Origin: Bradyrhizobium diazoefficiens
Lineage (GTDB): Bacteria; Pseudomonadota; Alphaproteobacteria; Rhizobiales; Xanthobacteraceae
NCBI RefSeq assembly: GCF_016612535.1
Contig: NZ_JAENXS010000002.1
Coordinates: 2,356,001 to 2,420,000 of the forward strand
Direction of reading: 5' to 3'
Length of the DNA: 64,000 nucleotides
Position 1 is the stretch's first letter. Every line of letters starts with the position of its first letter. The notes below the pieces were generated by a model. The model worked only from the letters and a program-made list of their open reading frames with translations, was not told the DNA's origin and made no database searches. Of the stretch, positions 26,790 through 35,295 are shown piece by piece. A program made the position numbers and the translations under genes.

Positions 26790-27725
26790 CTAATCGCTGG
26801 AAGCCACGAGAGACTTGATAGGAATTGGCACAGTTCCGTGCCCGCCTTCGAGGGTTGCCGAGAGGATAGACCTGAACTCCCTCGCCATTTCGGGATGATT
26901 GTCGTCGAGATACCGCGCGATGCTCCGCCTGCCGAGCAGTTCCGAGATAAAGCGAGCCGCAATGGCCAGATCGAGCATGTCGCGTCCATAGCTTGCTTCG
27001 ACGCCGGCGGCTTTCTGCTGTACCTCTTTCAGTTCACGCTCCATCAGGGCAAGGTCCGCGGCGGTGACCACGGCCGGAACGCCGCGCTTCGGCGACTTCA
27101 GGCGGCCCTCGGCCGGGGTGGCTGTGAGCAGGGCTCTTGCATAGGACGCGGAGTAGTTTGAGGCAGCGGCCATTAATGCGCAGGCCTCCAGCTGGCGCGG
27201 CTCGCGCATCTTGCGCAGGAGATCGAACGTGACCGGATTGACCGGCTGATCCCGCAACAGACGGACGGCCTGCGCGCAGATTCCGCGCAGCATCTGCTGC
27301 CGGCGCCTGATATGCGCGATATTGACGTTGAGGGCCCGCGCGATCCTCTCCTGCGGCACGCCGCGCTCGATGGCGCGCAGGATCATGAAATGCTCCTGCA
27401 CGATGGAGAGCCGGATCGCCTTTTTGTTGTAAGTGTAGGCTTCGTCGTCGAGCGCCAGCAGGCATTCGGTGTCTACCGCGCCCCTGGCGATCAGAATATC
27501 CAGCCTCAGCACTCCGTCCAGCAACAGGTACCGGCCGCGCCTGTCCGGCTTGTGAAAGACGGCAAGCGGCTCGATGACGCCGATCTCATCGATCGAGGCG
27601 GCGATCGTCTTGTATTTATGGGAACGCTGGATGCGGTCGGTTACCTGCCGAAGCGGCAGTAGCGAGTTGAGCGGCAGCACCGCGAGCTCGGGCTCGAACG
27701 CCAGGCGGATGGTCTTATCCGTCAT
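26790..27725 (-). CDS. ParB-like protein with RepB C-terminal domain
   Basis: 311 residues. An N-terminal ParB-type domain (VLPLNSLLPLRQVTDRIQRS, then RYLLLDGVLRLDIL replacing the usual GERR motif) is followed by a helix-turn-helix (PQERIARALNVNIAHIRRRQ). A 'plasmid partitioning RepB C-terminal' type domain comes next (VNPVTFDLLRKMREPRQLEA). It overlaps the upstream ParB-like gene by 4 bp. Loss of the canonical GERRYRA box suggests loss of CTP hydrolysis, but that is inference. It is the third gene of the recombinase-ParB-RepB unit. Confidence 0.85.
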   Translation of the reverse strand: MTDKTIRLAFEPELAVLPLNSLLPLRQVTDRIQRSHKYKTIAASIDEIGVIEPLAVFHKPDRRGRYLLLDGVLRLDILIARGAVDTECLLALDDEAYTYNKKAIRLSIVQEHFMILRAIERGVPQERIARALNVNIAHIRRRQQMLRGICAQAVRLLRDQPVNPVTFDLLRKMREPRQLEACALMAAASNYSASYARALLTATPAEGRLKSPKRGVPAVVTAADLALMERELKEVQQKAAGVEASYGRDMLDLAIAARFISELLGRRSIARYLDDNHPEMAREFRSILSATLEGGHGTVPIPIKSLVASSD

Positions 27726-28588
27726 GACGCGCCCGCCGACATGAGGCGCACGACCGGCAGCGGCAGCCTGTCGACCCCTTCCTCGCGCAGGAGCGACGTG
27801 AACATGCGCTCATTCATCAGGGTCCTGAGCGCGCCGATCAAAAAGACTAGTCGTGCATGCGTGAGATCGGCCTTCTTCGCCACAATCTCCTGACGCTCGA
27901 TTTCCTGCCGAAAAGCGCGGACGAGAGACGCAGCACTGATCTTCTCATCGGCAAACTGGTCCTTCATGGAGGTGCGATGGCGCTGCTCGACGAGCTTGCG
28001 CATCTTTTCGATCTGCTTGCTGGTATGCTTGCCGTTCACGAAGGCTTCCAGCAGCGCCCCCTGAAGCTGGGGCGTGCTGGCTCGCGCGATCTCGATGGCG
28101 AGGGCTGGCGGCACGATACCGCGCTCGACCGCGCTGATCAGGCGGTCTTCGCCGTGTTTGATGAGATAGGCGATGGCCCGCGCGAAGTCCTGCGTGACGC
28201 CTAGCTTTGCTGCGATATCTGGAGCTTTGTAAGCCTTGGCGAGCCGGCCGATATCACTGACGAGCTCGACCGGCGAGTGCCGACGGCGGGCGATGTTCTC
28301 GACCAAGCTCATCAGGATGCAGTCCTCGGTCGAGGCCTCGACGAGGATCGCCGGGATCTCCGTCTGCCCAAGCGCCGAAAGCGCCTCCATCCGCGTCTCG
28401 CCAAACGCCAGCTCGTATCCGTTGCCGCCTTCCCGCTTGCTGGCCGTGACCGGCCGTTTCAGGCCGACCGCCCCGATGCTCTTGACGATCTCCTTGAGGC
28501 GCGCCCGGCTGCGCTCGCGCGGATTAAGAACCTTGATCGCCGCGATGGGGATGGATTCGATCCTGCGGCGGCGCTTCATGCGGGCCAC
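27722..28588 (-). CDS. ParB N-terminal domain protein
   Basis: 288 residues, beginning MARMKRRRRIESIPIAAIKV, the standard ParB opening. Box: GYELAFGETRMEAL, with GETR where GERR is usual, then LMSLVENIARRRHSPVE, a very typical ParB box. The helix-turn-helix is KAPDIAAKLGVTQDFARAIA. The gene overlaps the recombinase upstream by 13 bp and the RepB-C gene downstream by 4 bp, so all three are translated together. Known ParB chemistry is CTP-dependent DNA sliding; here the protein may assist site choice of the recombinase, which is a hypothesis. Confidence 0.88.
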   Translation of the reverse strand: MARMKRRRRIESIPIAAIKVLNPRERSRARLKEIVKSIGAVGLKRPVTASKREGGNGYELAFGETRMEALSALGQTEIPAILVEASTEDCILMSLVENIARRRHSPVELVSDIGRLAKAYKAPDIAAKLGVTQDFARAIAYLIKHGEDRLISAVERGIVPPALAIEIARASTPQLQGALLEAFVNGKHTSKQIEKMRKLVEQRHRTSMKDQFADEKISAASLVRAFRQEIERQEIVAKKADLTHARLVFLIGALRTLMNERMFTSLLREEGVDRLPLPVVRLMSAGAS

Positions 28589-30138
28589 CTTTCATCGAAA
28601 CCAACGCAGAGGCGGCAGAACGCATCGACGCTGTCAAACCGGCAGGCCTGGGCAAAGACCGGGTTGGTAATGCGCAGGATCTTCCCGCGCGCCTGCGCAA
28701 GCTCGTAGGTCGGCAGCAGGTAGCAGGATGCGACGACGTCGTTCGATGGGTTCATGCGCAGGATCAGTGTGAGTTCGGCCTTTGCGCGGCGATTGGCATG
28801 GATTTTCCAGCGCACGCGTTTGGCGCCGTCGGTGATCGCGCGCGCCGAGCCGATCGCGATGCGGCAACCGTCAGCGAGACGAAGAGTGCCGGATTCGATG
28901 TCAAGTGTGGCAGCGCCGCCAAGATCCTTGATTGTGGCGGCTATTTCGGCGGCGATTCCAGTGATGCGGACCCGGTACTTGGCCGTGGTCTCGGCGCGGC
29001 GTTGACGCGGTTCGGGCTGGTAACCAGCGAGCGCGTAGGCGGCGACCAGGGACCCGAAGCGCCGCCGGTAGCTTTCGGCCGACAGGATGCCGTCGGCTGC
29101 AGCGATAATGGCCGTCGATAAATGACCCTTCTCGCGCCCCAGCGCCGCAAGGCGGTCGATCACCTCCTGATCGCTGCGCTTTGCGCGCCGCGCGCGCATG
29201 ATCTCCTGCGCCCGGGTGAACAGCTCGGAGGAAACGACGGCCGGAAAGGCTTCGTCATGCCTGATCCACATCTCGCGGGGATTGTCGACGCGCTTCTGCT
29301 TCAGCTTGAAGGAGGCGCGGTTGAAGATGAGGCTGCCGGTATAGGCTTCATTGGCGAGGATCTTCCCGACAGTCTCGCCCGACCAGCGGGTACCGCGCGA
29401 GGTGCGTATCTGCTGGGCGTTCAGCTCGGCCGCGATGTCGCCGAGATACTTGCCCTCGATGGCGACGGCGCGGAACATGCGCCTGACGGTGTCGACCTCG
29501 GCCTCGGGCCCGTGAATGATCCTGATCCGGTCGGTGTGCAGATATTTTTGCTGGCCATGTTCGAGTGTCTGCCGGACGGCTCCACTCTCCTCGATCAGCT
29601 GCCGCCGCAACCCGTAGCCGGGCATCCCGCCGCGCCAGAATCCCATGCGCACGATGCGCGATTGGCCGAGAAACACTTTCTTCGAAAGCTGACGGCTGAA
29701 ATCGGCCGCCCCCACCCGCTTGACGTTCTTGAGGATGACCGAGGCCAGGCTGCCGTCATTCTCGAATTCGTCTTCACAGTAGTGAATGGTGATGCCGGCC
29801 CGCTGGCAGATGAATTCATAATAGGCGCTCTCATCGACGTTCTGAAAGCGCCCCCAGCGCGTAACGTCATAGACGAGGACGCAATCGAAGTCGGCGCGCC
29901 CGCCCTCGACATCGGCGATCAGCGATTTGAGGCCGTCGCGCCAGCTTATCCCGAGACCGCTAAGGCCCTGGTCGGAATAGGTGCGGACGATGGTCAGGTT
30001 GCGGCGCTCGGCATAGGCCGCAATGGCTTCGGCCTGGTTCTCGGTTGAGTATTTCTGCTGGTCGGTGGACATGCGCACATACTGCGCGGCTCGCGAGCCG
30101 CGCACATCGCCAACCGGGAGATGTAGCACCTCATCCAT
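28576..30138 (-). CDS. Large serine recombinase
   Basis: 520 residues. The N-terminal resolvase domain has the nucleophile Ser24 in QYVRMSTDQQ, then TIVRTYSDQGLSG and CVLVYDVTRWGRFQN. The recombinase domain follows, with KVFLGQSRIVRMGFWRGGMP and GKILANEAYTGSLIFNR. The usual Cys-rich zinc ribbon of large serine integrases is not visible; instead the C-terminus is a beta-rich domain with LGGAATLDIESG. The start at 30138 (MDEVLHLP) has a plausible position, and a later Met23 is too far in. It is the first gene of a three-gene overlapping unit with two ParB-like proteins. It could mobilise this segment. Confidence 0.92.
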   Translation of the reverse strand: MDEVLHLPVGDVRGSRAAQYVRMSTDQQKYSTENQAEAIAAYAERRNLTIVRTYSDQGLSGLGISWRDGLKSLIADVEGGRADFDCVLVYDVTRWGRFQNVDESAYYEFICQRAGITIHYCEDEFENDGSLASVILKNVKRVGAADFSRQLSKKVFLGQSRIVRMGFWRGGMPGYGLRRQLIEESGAVRQTLEHGQQKYLHTDRIRIIHGPEAEVDTVRRMFRAVAIEGKYLGDIAAELNAQQIRTSRGTRWSGETVGKILANEAYTGSLIFNRASFKLKQKRVDNPREMWIRHDEAFPAVVSSELFTRAQEIMRARRAKRSDQEVIDRLAALGREKGHLSTAIIAAADGILSAESYRRRFGSLVAAYALAGYQPEPRQRRAETTAKYRVRITGIAAEIAATIKDLGGAATLDIESGTLRLADGCRIAIGSARAITDGAKRVRWKIHANRRAKAELTLILRMNPSNDVVASCYLLPTYELAQARGKILRITNPVFAQACRFDSVDAFCRLCVGFDERWPA

Positions 30139-30234
30139 GCGAACAGCCTTGCATGGCCTCAGACTGGTCAGCAGACTAGCGCCGCAAGGTACAGAACCGG
30201 TTGCCGGAAACGTGCTGAGTTAAGACGAATGCCA

Positions 30235-30501
30235 TCAGTTGCAGACGATGGTTCCGCCGTATCCGCCTGTGTTGATGCAGGTGCGGGGGCGCCCTGAATC
30301 CGAGGCCGCATTTGAGGTCGCCCTGGCTTGCTGTCTCGATGTTGCAAGCTGGGTCCGGCAGGCCACATAGGCATCACTGCCGGTCTTCGCTCCGTAGGAC
30401 AGACACTGCTGGTCATCCTGGGCGTTGTCAGCCGCCATGCGCTCTTCGCTGCCCATGCATCCGGTCAGCAGAAGCAAACCAAGCAAGACCGTCTTCTTCA
30501 T
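30235..30501 (-). CDS. Small predicted lipoprotein
   Basis: 88 residues from the ATG at 30501: MKKTVLLGLLLLTGC has a textbook lipobox LTGC with lipidated Cys15. The mature part is hydrophilic with a cysteine pattern (QQCLSYGAK, VACRTQL, RTCINTG, VCN) and a Gly-rich end. Proteins of this type (entry-exclusion-like or 'QCxxYG' lipoproteins) are common in Rhizobiales; the specific role is unknown. Confidence 0.8.
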   Translation of the reverse strand: MKKTVLLGLLLLTGCMGSEERMAADNAQDDQQCLSYGAKTGSDAYVACRTQLATSRQQARATSNAASDSGRPRTCINTGGYGGTIVCN

Positions 30502-30707
30502 TGAAATGTCTGCGCTTAAACGGCGCTCTCCTCGCCCACTGTGATGTTTATGATGGCTGCAACCAGCAATTGTCAACCGCACCGGCGCCAGCCTGCCGAT
30601 GAGGACCTTCGGTGGATAATCCAGCCGAAACTGGCTCAAGGCCCGATCCAGGCGGCGCGAACTTTGGTATAAATCTGCGTTTGGCGCACTTCAGGGGCTT
30701 GTGTGCA

Positions 30708-32225
30708 ATGCCGAAGAATATTGTGATCTTTTCCGACGGCACGGGCCAGGCCGGCGGCATCAATTTCGATGAAGCGCGGACCAATGTCTACAAGCTCTAC
30801 CGGGCCTGCCGCGTGGGGCCGGACACAAAGGTCGAACCTTCCGAACAGGTTGCCTTCTACGATCCGGGTCTCGGCTCGGCCTCGGACGGCGGCCACTTCA
30901 AGATTGGGTGGATGCGCTGGCTCTACAACCTTGCAAGCATGGCGACGGGCCTCGGCATCACGCGCAACATCGTCGATTGCTACGCGGCCATCATCAGCCT
31001 TTACGAGGAGGGTGACCGCATCTTCCTGATCGGCTTCAGCCGGGGCGCCTACACGGTGCGATCAGTCGCCGGCGTGATGACCTATTGCGGCATTCCGCGG
31101 CACCAACCTGACGGCTCGCCCCTGCGGCGCGACCCGAAGAGCATCAGGAAGCTCGCCGAGCACGCGGTAAAGCATGTCTATCAGTTCTGCCCGTCCTACA
31201 GCCGGAAGGAGGCCAGCGGCTATCGGCAGTTCCTGCTGGAGACCCGCGATGCTATCGCAAGACAATTCAGAGCGCAGCACGGATGCTCCGTCACCACAGA
31301 CGATATTGAGCGGGCAAACGTCGTTCCCTATTTCATCGGCGTGTTCGACACGGTCGCAGCGCTTGGTCACAAGTATCTCGGTGCGGCCCTCGTTGCGGTC
31401 GCTATCGCACTGCTGATCGGTCTGCACTGGCTGGGTGGCGCGCTCGCACCCATCTTTCCGTGGGCCGGTTGGGTTGCCTCGGGTCTGAGCTATCTCGGCG
31501 TTGCGGCTGCGATCGTCGCCCTTCTTATGAACTATCTCAAATTCGCGCCGCCGCTGCCGGGCAACGGCTCCTTCAAGCGACTGATGACGCTGCATTTCGC
31601 ACCGCCCAAGCACAAATTCTATGACACGACGCTGAACCCCAATGTCGGCTATGCCAAGCATGCGATTTCGATCGATGAGAATCGCGCCGACTTTGCCCGG
31701 GTCGGCTGGTCGCCGACGGCAGCAAAGGCCGGCGTGCGCGATGCGCAGGGCAACCTTTATTTCGAGCAGGTGTGGTTTCCGGGGGTGCATGCCGACGTCG
31801 GCGGCGGCTATCTGGAGAACGAGGCGCGGCTGTCGGACGTGGCGTTGACCTGGATGGTGGCCGGGGCTTCGATCATTCCGGACGGCCTCAAGCATGACGC
31901 CAGCGTCCTGCGCCTCTCACCGGATCCTGCGGGACCGCAGCACGATGAGCAGGCGACCAGCTTCCTGAAGCTCGGCAGCCGCAATATTCCCGTCGATTCC
32001 AAAACGGGGCTTGCCCAGTCCCCGATGCATAAATCAGTCTATCGACGGTTTGAGACAGCATCGGTCCTGCTCTATGACCGCGTCGCCACCTATCGCCCAG
32101 ATAACATGCGGGTGCATGTCGATTTCAGGCATTATTTCGATCAGAGCACAGCCCAACCTCCACAATGCATCGCTGACGACATTGAACTCAAATGGACGAA
32201 CGGCGGTTGCACTGGCCGCTTGTGA
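30708..32225 (+). CDS. DUF2235 alpha/beta hydrolase (Tle1-like phospholipase family)
   Basis: 505 residues from the ATG at 30708 (MPKNIVIFSDGTGQ), where the DUF2235 homology starts. The nucleophile elbow is GFSRGAY (Ser111). Later family motifs are VPYFIGVFDTVAALG and FPGVHADVGGGY. Two TM segments interrupt the middle (AALVAVAIALLIGLHWLGG and GLSYLGVAAAIVALLM), so it is probably anchored in the inner membrane. Tle1-type T6SS effectors belong to this family, but no VgrG, PAAR or immunity gene is near. A housekeeping or accessory lipid or ester hydrolase is as likely as an effector. Confidence 0.88.
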   Translation: MPKNIVIFSDGTGQAGGINFDEARTNVYKLYRACRVGPDTKVEPSEQVAFYDPGLGSASDGGHFKIGWMRWLYNLASMATGLGITRNIVDCYAAIISLYEEGDRIFLIGFSRGAYTVRSVAGVMTYCGIPRHQPDGSPLRRDPKSIRKLAEHAVKHVYQFCPSYSRKEASGYRQFLLETRDAIARQFRAQHGCSVTTDDIERANVVPYFIGVFDTVAALGHKYLGAALVAVAIALLIGLHWLGGALAPIFPWAGWVASGLSYLGVAAAIVALLMNYLKFAPPLPGNGSFKRLMTLHFAPPKHKFYDTTLNPNVGYAKHAISIDENRADFARVGWSPTAAKAGVRDAQGNLYFEQVWFPGVHADVGGGYLENEARLSDVALTWMVAGASIIPDGLKHDASVLRLSPDPAGPQHDEQATSFLKLGSRNIPVDSKTGLAQSPMHKSVYRRFETASVLLYDRVATYRPDNMRVHVDFRHYFDQSTAQPPQCIADDIELKWTNGGCTGRL

Positions 32226-32297
32226 TTGAGCACTCGCAGAAGATTGACGCTCCTCAACGAAATGCTACAAGGCCGCTCCCATAGGATCGGATAAGCA

Positions 32298-32480
32298 ATG
32301 GCCAAGAAAGCAAAGAAGATCGTTCGTCGCGAGTATACGAAAGCGGACGTCAAGCAGTTGCGTGCTCATTCGAAGGCGCGAACGCCGGTCGTAAAGATCG
32401 CAAAACTGACAAAGCGGAGCGAAGGCTCTCTGCGGCAGAAGGCGCAGAAGCTCGGCATCAGCCTCGGTCACCGCCGCTAG
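32298..32480 (+). CDS. Small basic conserved protein
   Basis: 60 residues, Lys/Arg-rich: MAKKAKKIVRREYTKADVKQ, then KIAKLTKRSEGSLRQKAQKL and GISLGHRR. The middle reads like a single helix-turn-helix (VVKIAKLTKRSEGSLRQKA). Close relatives are common single-copy small proteins in Bradyrhizobium-type genomes. A DNA-binding role is plausible from charge and motif only. Confidence 0.75.
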   Translation: MAKKAKKIVRREYTKADVKQLRAHSKARTPVVKIAKLTKRSEGSLRQKAQKLGISLGHRR

Positions 32481-32597
32481 CTTACGATCTGTGTCGCGAG
32501 GTCTCCCGCTAGGCGCCTACTGCGTAAAGTCCTTCAACGCGGCATCCGGCATACGGATCGGCACGTTTTGGTCTAGCGCGCACGAGCAAGCCGAATC

Positions 32598-32629
32598 AAA
32601 TCCGGCGAGCGGTGAGGCTCGCCGGATTT
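32598..32629. terminator. Bidirectional rho-independent terminator
   Basis: Perfect 13-bp stem (AAATCCGGCGAGC at 32598-32610, GCTCGCCGGATTT at 32617-32629) with a 6-base loop and T-runs on both outer sides. It lies between the converging small basic gene (plus) and the ArdC gene (minus) and can stop both. Confidence 0.9.
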
Positions 32630-32653
32630 TTGGACGAGTCGTTCGCCCGGCGA

Positions 32654-33565
32654 TCAGGCGGCCTGTGCCTCCCCTCGCCCTGTCTCTGCCACCGGCTGCA
32701 AGCCGTTGAGAAAATCCGCCGCCCGTTGCGCATGGGATGCGGCGGTAAAGATGGCGCGCCTGTCGCTCTTCAGCACCTTGATCCATGAAGCGATATAGGC
32801 GGCATGATCCGCCCTCGACTCTGGCGTGAGGTCGAGATCGGCACAGACAAACGCTGATCCAAGCTCGGCGACAAGCTCCTCCATCGCGTAACCCTCATCG
32901 CCAAAGCGCTTGCGGCCGAACTCGCGATTCAACCGGCTTTCATGCCGCGTCCAATGGGTGGCCTCATGCGCTCGCGTGGCGTAGTAGCTTTGGGCGTCGC
33001 GGAAGCTCTCGAAGGGCGGCATCTGAACGAAGTCCTGCGCGATATTGTAATAGGCCATGTTGCCGCCGTGACGGATCGTGGCTTCGGTCGCCGCGAAGAA
33101 CGCCTCGGCCCGTTCAATGCGCTCGATGGTCCCGGTACGCGGCGCAGGTTTGCCGTAGAACTGCGCGGGCAAGCCGTCGATCTGCTCGACATTGAAGACG
33201 GTATAGCCTTTGAGGAAGGGAATGGCGCGTTCGGACTCTTCGCCGGTTGCGGCGTCGGTTTCGCTGCGGATGATTTTGTCGGTATAGACGACGAGGCTGC
33301 CATGCTCGCCCTTGCGGACCTGGCCCTTGAGTTCGCTCGCCTGCTTGTAGGTCATCCAGATGGGGGCGGCGAAGCCGCGTTCGATCGCGGCGGACCACAA
33401 CATCAGAACGTTGATCCCCTTGTAGGGCATGCCGTTGGCCCGCAGCGGGCGCGTGATGCGCCCCGCGGTGTGCTCGGCATTCCATGGCTTGATCCACGGC
33501 CTGACACCTTTTTCGAGTTCGGCGACGATCTGGTTGGTGATCTTCTGATAGAGATCGGTTTTCAT
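32654..33565 (-). CDS. ardC: ArdC-type antirestriction protein
   Basis: 303 residues from the ATG at 33565 (MKTDLYQKITNQIVAELEKG). The N-terminal ssDNA-binding domain (DUF1738) has RPWIKPWN and KGINVLMLW. The C-terminal zinc-metallopeptidase-like domain has the HEATH motif (200-204) and AMEELVAELGSAF with the third ligand. ArdC proteins bind single-stranded DNA of entering plasmids and protect it from type I restriction. This fits a mobile element. It ends close to a strong terminator, and its start follows a hairpin-rich leader. Confidence 0.92.
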   Translation of the reverse strand: MKTDLYQKITNQIVAELEKGVRPWIKPWNAEHTAGRITRPLRANGMPYKGINVLMLWSAAIERGFAAPIWMTYKQASELKGQVRKGEHGSLVVYTDKIIRSETDAATGEESERAIPFLKGYTVFNVEQIDGLPAQFYGKPAPRTGTIERIERAEAFFAATEATIRHGGNMAYYNIAQDFVQMPPFESFRDAQSYYATRAHEATHWTRHESRLNREFGRKRFGDEGYAMEELVAELGSAFVCADLDLTPESRADHAAYIASWIKVLKSDRRAIFTAASHAQRAADFLNGLQPVAETGRGEAQAA

Positions 33566-33582
33566 TTGCTCATTCCTAATTG

Positions 33583-33766
33583 CCGGTTGCGCATGCAACC
33601 GGAACTAGGCCCGCGCCAATGAGCGGGGGTTGGCCGTCACAGGCCGGAAAGCGCGCGGGCTTGGTGCGGGCTGGAGGTGAGCGCAGCGAGCCGACGACAC
33701 GGCCGCCGCTTTCCGCCCTCATTCTCATGAGGGCTTGGCCTTGACGGCCTGGGGGCCGCAGGCCCC
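33583..33766. promoter_or_regulatory. Hairpin-rich leader upstream of ardC
   Basis: Three perfect palindromes: CCGGTTGC/GCAACCGG at 33583-33602 (18 bp from the ardC start), GCCCTCAT/ATGAGGGC at 33715-33734 and GGGGCC/GGCCCC at 33752-33766. The whole 33566-33896 gap has no gene. On the minus strand this is the ardC 5' region. It may be a folded mRNA leader or a single-strand promoter structure, as known upstream of some plasmid leading-region genes; the latter is inference. Confidence 0.5.
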
Positions 33767-33896
33767 GAAACACGGGCTCAGCCAGCAGCGCACCCTCACA
33801 ATATTGTATTCTGGAAATACGAATTTCCTGTTGTGCCGTCGGGCAAAACAGTGGTTTATGGAGTGCCTGGCTCTGTCAGGAAAAGGAACGGCCTCG

Positions 33897-34136
33897 ATGG
33901 CTCATCGAAGCGACCCGCCCTCGGATCTCGTCGCAATCTCGCGGCTGAACGGGGAATTCAAAAAGAATTACGGAACACTGCTTGGTGCGTATCTCTATTT
34001 GCGGTCGGTGCACGCTGCCGGTGGACGCTCCTACTTCTGGAGCGGCCTGATCGTGGCAAGCATCACGGGCCTCTTGAGCTGGTTCGGCCAGCATGGCTGG
34101 AAATGGACTTTTCTGACGTGGCGGAATCCAGCGTAG
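33897..34136 (+). CDS. Small hypothetical protein with one TM segment
   Basis: 79 residues from the ATG at 33897 (MAHRSDPPSDLVAISRLNGE) with AGGAAAAGGAA upstream. One possible hydrophobic segment (YFWSGLIVASITGLLSWFG) lies near the C-terminus. I do not recognise it. It stands alone between ardC and the Crp-type regulator. The 34137-34425 stretch after it shows nothing else. Confidence 0.45.
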   Translation: MAHRSDPPSDLVAISRLNGEFKKNYGTLLGAYLYLRSVHAAGGRSYFWSGLIVASITGLLSWFGQHGWKWTFLTWRNPA

Positions 34137-34425
34137 TCGGAGCGGCGGGTCCCGCCGCGCGGTTGCCGGCATGCCCCAGTGCTTGGTTGCTCCGGCTCGG
34201 GGATTGCGGCAGCTGGTCCCCGGAGCGACGGCTGACACATTGTTGGCGGCGACTGACCAACAGGCGGGCAGTGCGTGCGACAGGTTGGCCGGGCGCGGCG
34301 CGCTCTTGCGGTGTCATTGACTGCAAAAGCTACAACAGCGCCCCAGTTCATGAGCCTGTGCGTAAAAATGCGCCAGAATCGCTGCGGCCCGGAATTTGCA
34401 AAACTCCTGCAGCAGGAGGTGCGAC

Positions 34426-35190
34426 ATGGGACCGCCAGGAACGATGCAACTCATGCCCGGCGCGGAGCAATCACAGCTCTCGAGCATGTTGACGCTGTCC
34501 GACTATAACCGGCCGCGGGAGTATCGGCACTCGGTTCTGGACCGGTTGACAGCAGCCGAACGCGATCTCGTCCTGCAAAGGAGCGAACGCCGTCTGGCTA
34601 GGAAACATTCGACCATCTTTCGTCAGGGCGAACCGCAAAAGGGAATTTACCTGCTCCTGTCGGGCGGGGTGCGCGTCTTCTATATCGCGCCGTCGGGGCG
34701 GGAAATTACGCGGGCCTACTGGTTTGCAGGGAATTTCATCGGCGGGCCCGATGTGTTCGGAAGTGCCCCGCATATGTGGTCGGCCGTCGCGACGCGCGAC
34801 ACGAGCCTGATCTTCATTGCCGGCGCGACGCTGAGAACTCTCTGCGAGCGCATACCAAATCTCGCGATCGGCCTGATCGAAGCGATGGCCTTCAAGGGCC
34901 GCTCCTACTCCGCGATCGCGCAGATGCTTGGAACCAGGTCGGCCAATGAGCGCATGATTCAGGTGCTCCTGCTGCTCACGGAAATGTACGGGAGCGGACG
35001 CGAGTGCGGGACCGATATCGATGTGCCGATCACCCATGAGGAGATCGCGCATATGGTGGGCGCCACGCGCCAATGGGTAACCAAGGGCTTGAAGCGATTG
35101 CAGGCTGACGGCCTCATTGACGCCGGAAGAGGCAAACTGGTTGTGCATAAGGTGGACGCGCTCGTGAAGGAGCTCGCCGCCGCGGCTTAG
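34426..35190 (+). CDS. Crp/Fnr family transcription regulator
   Basis: 254 residues from the ATG at 34426 (MGPPGTMQLMPG), behind a near-perfect AGGAGGT site. The cyclic-nucleotide-binding fold spans about 40-155 (IFRQGEPQKGIYLLLSG, then GREITRAYWFAGNFIGGPDVF), and the C-terminal Crp-type helix-turn-helix is ITHEEIAHMVGATRQWVTKG. No Cys cluster for a [4Fe-4S] centre, so not a classic FNR. It sits just before an ABC transporter operon. A palindrome 8 bases after its stop recurs before the metallophosphoesterase gene, so it is the likely local regulator. Confidence 0.9.
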   Translation: MGPPGTMQLMPGAEQSQLSSMLTLSDYNRPREYRHSVLDRLTAAERDLVLQRSERRLARKHSTIFRQGEPQKGIYLLLSGGVRVFYIAPSGREITRAYWFAGNFIGGPDVFGSAPHMWSAVATRDTSLIFIAGATLRTLCERIPNLAIGLIEAMAFKGRSYSAIAQMLGTRSANERMIQVLLLLTEMYGSGRECGTDIDVPITHEEIAHMVGATRQWVTKGLKRLQADGLIDAGRGKLVVHKVDALVKELAAAA

Positions 35191-35197
35191 CGCGAAC

Positions 35198-35215
35198 TTC
35201 GCAATTTATTGCAGT
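35198..35215. promoter_or_regulatory. Putative operator 1 (Crp-type palindrome)
   Basis: TTCGCAATTTATTGCAGT, with half-sites GCAAT/ATTGC around TT, about 80 bp before the ABC ATPase start. It matches the site at 37906-37923 in 15 of 18 positions. Likely bound by the adjacent Crp/Fnr-type regulator. Confidence 0.55.
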
Positions 35216-35295
35216 GTGCGCCCGTTCTTCCTTGCGACCCCAAAGACCGACAGCGAAGGTTGGTTCGTTGGCAGAATTCGTAGGGTAGCCGCGCG

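Noticed and set aside
30708..32225. Type VI secretion effector with immunity partner
   Set aside because: The DUF2235 fold is shared with Tle1, but no VgrG, PAAR, chaperone or immunity gene is adjacent.
34384..34426. A third Crp-type palindrome before the regulator itself (TTTGCAA...CTGCAG)
   Set aside because: Half-site spacing differs by one base and only one arm matches; too weak to call autoregulation.
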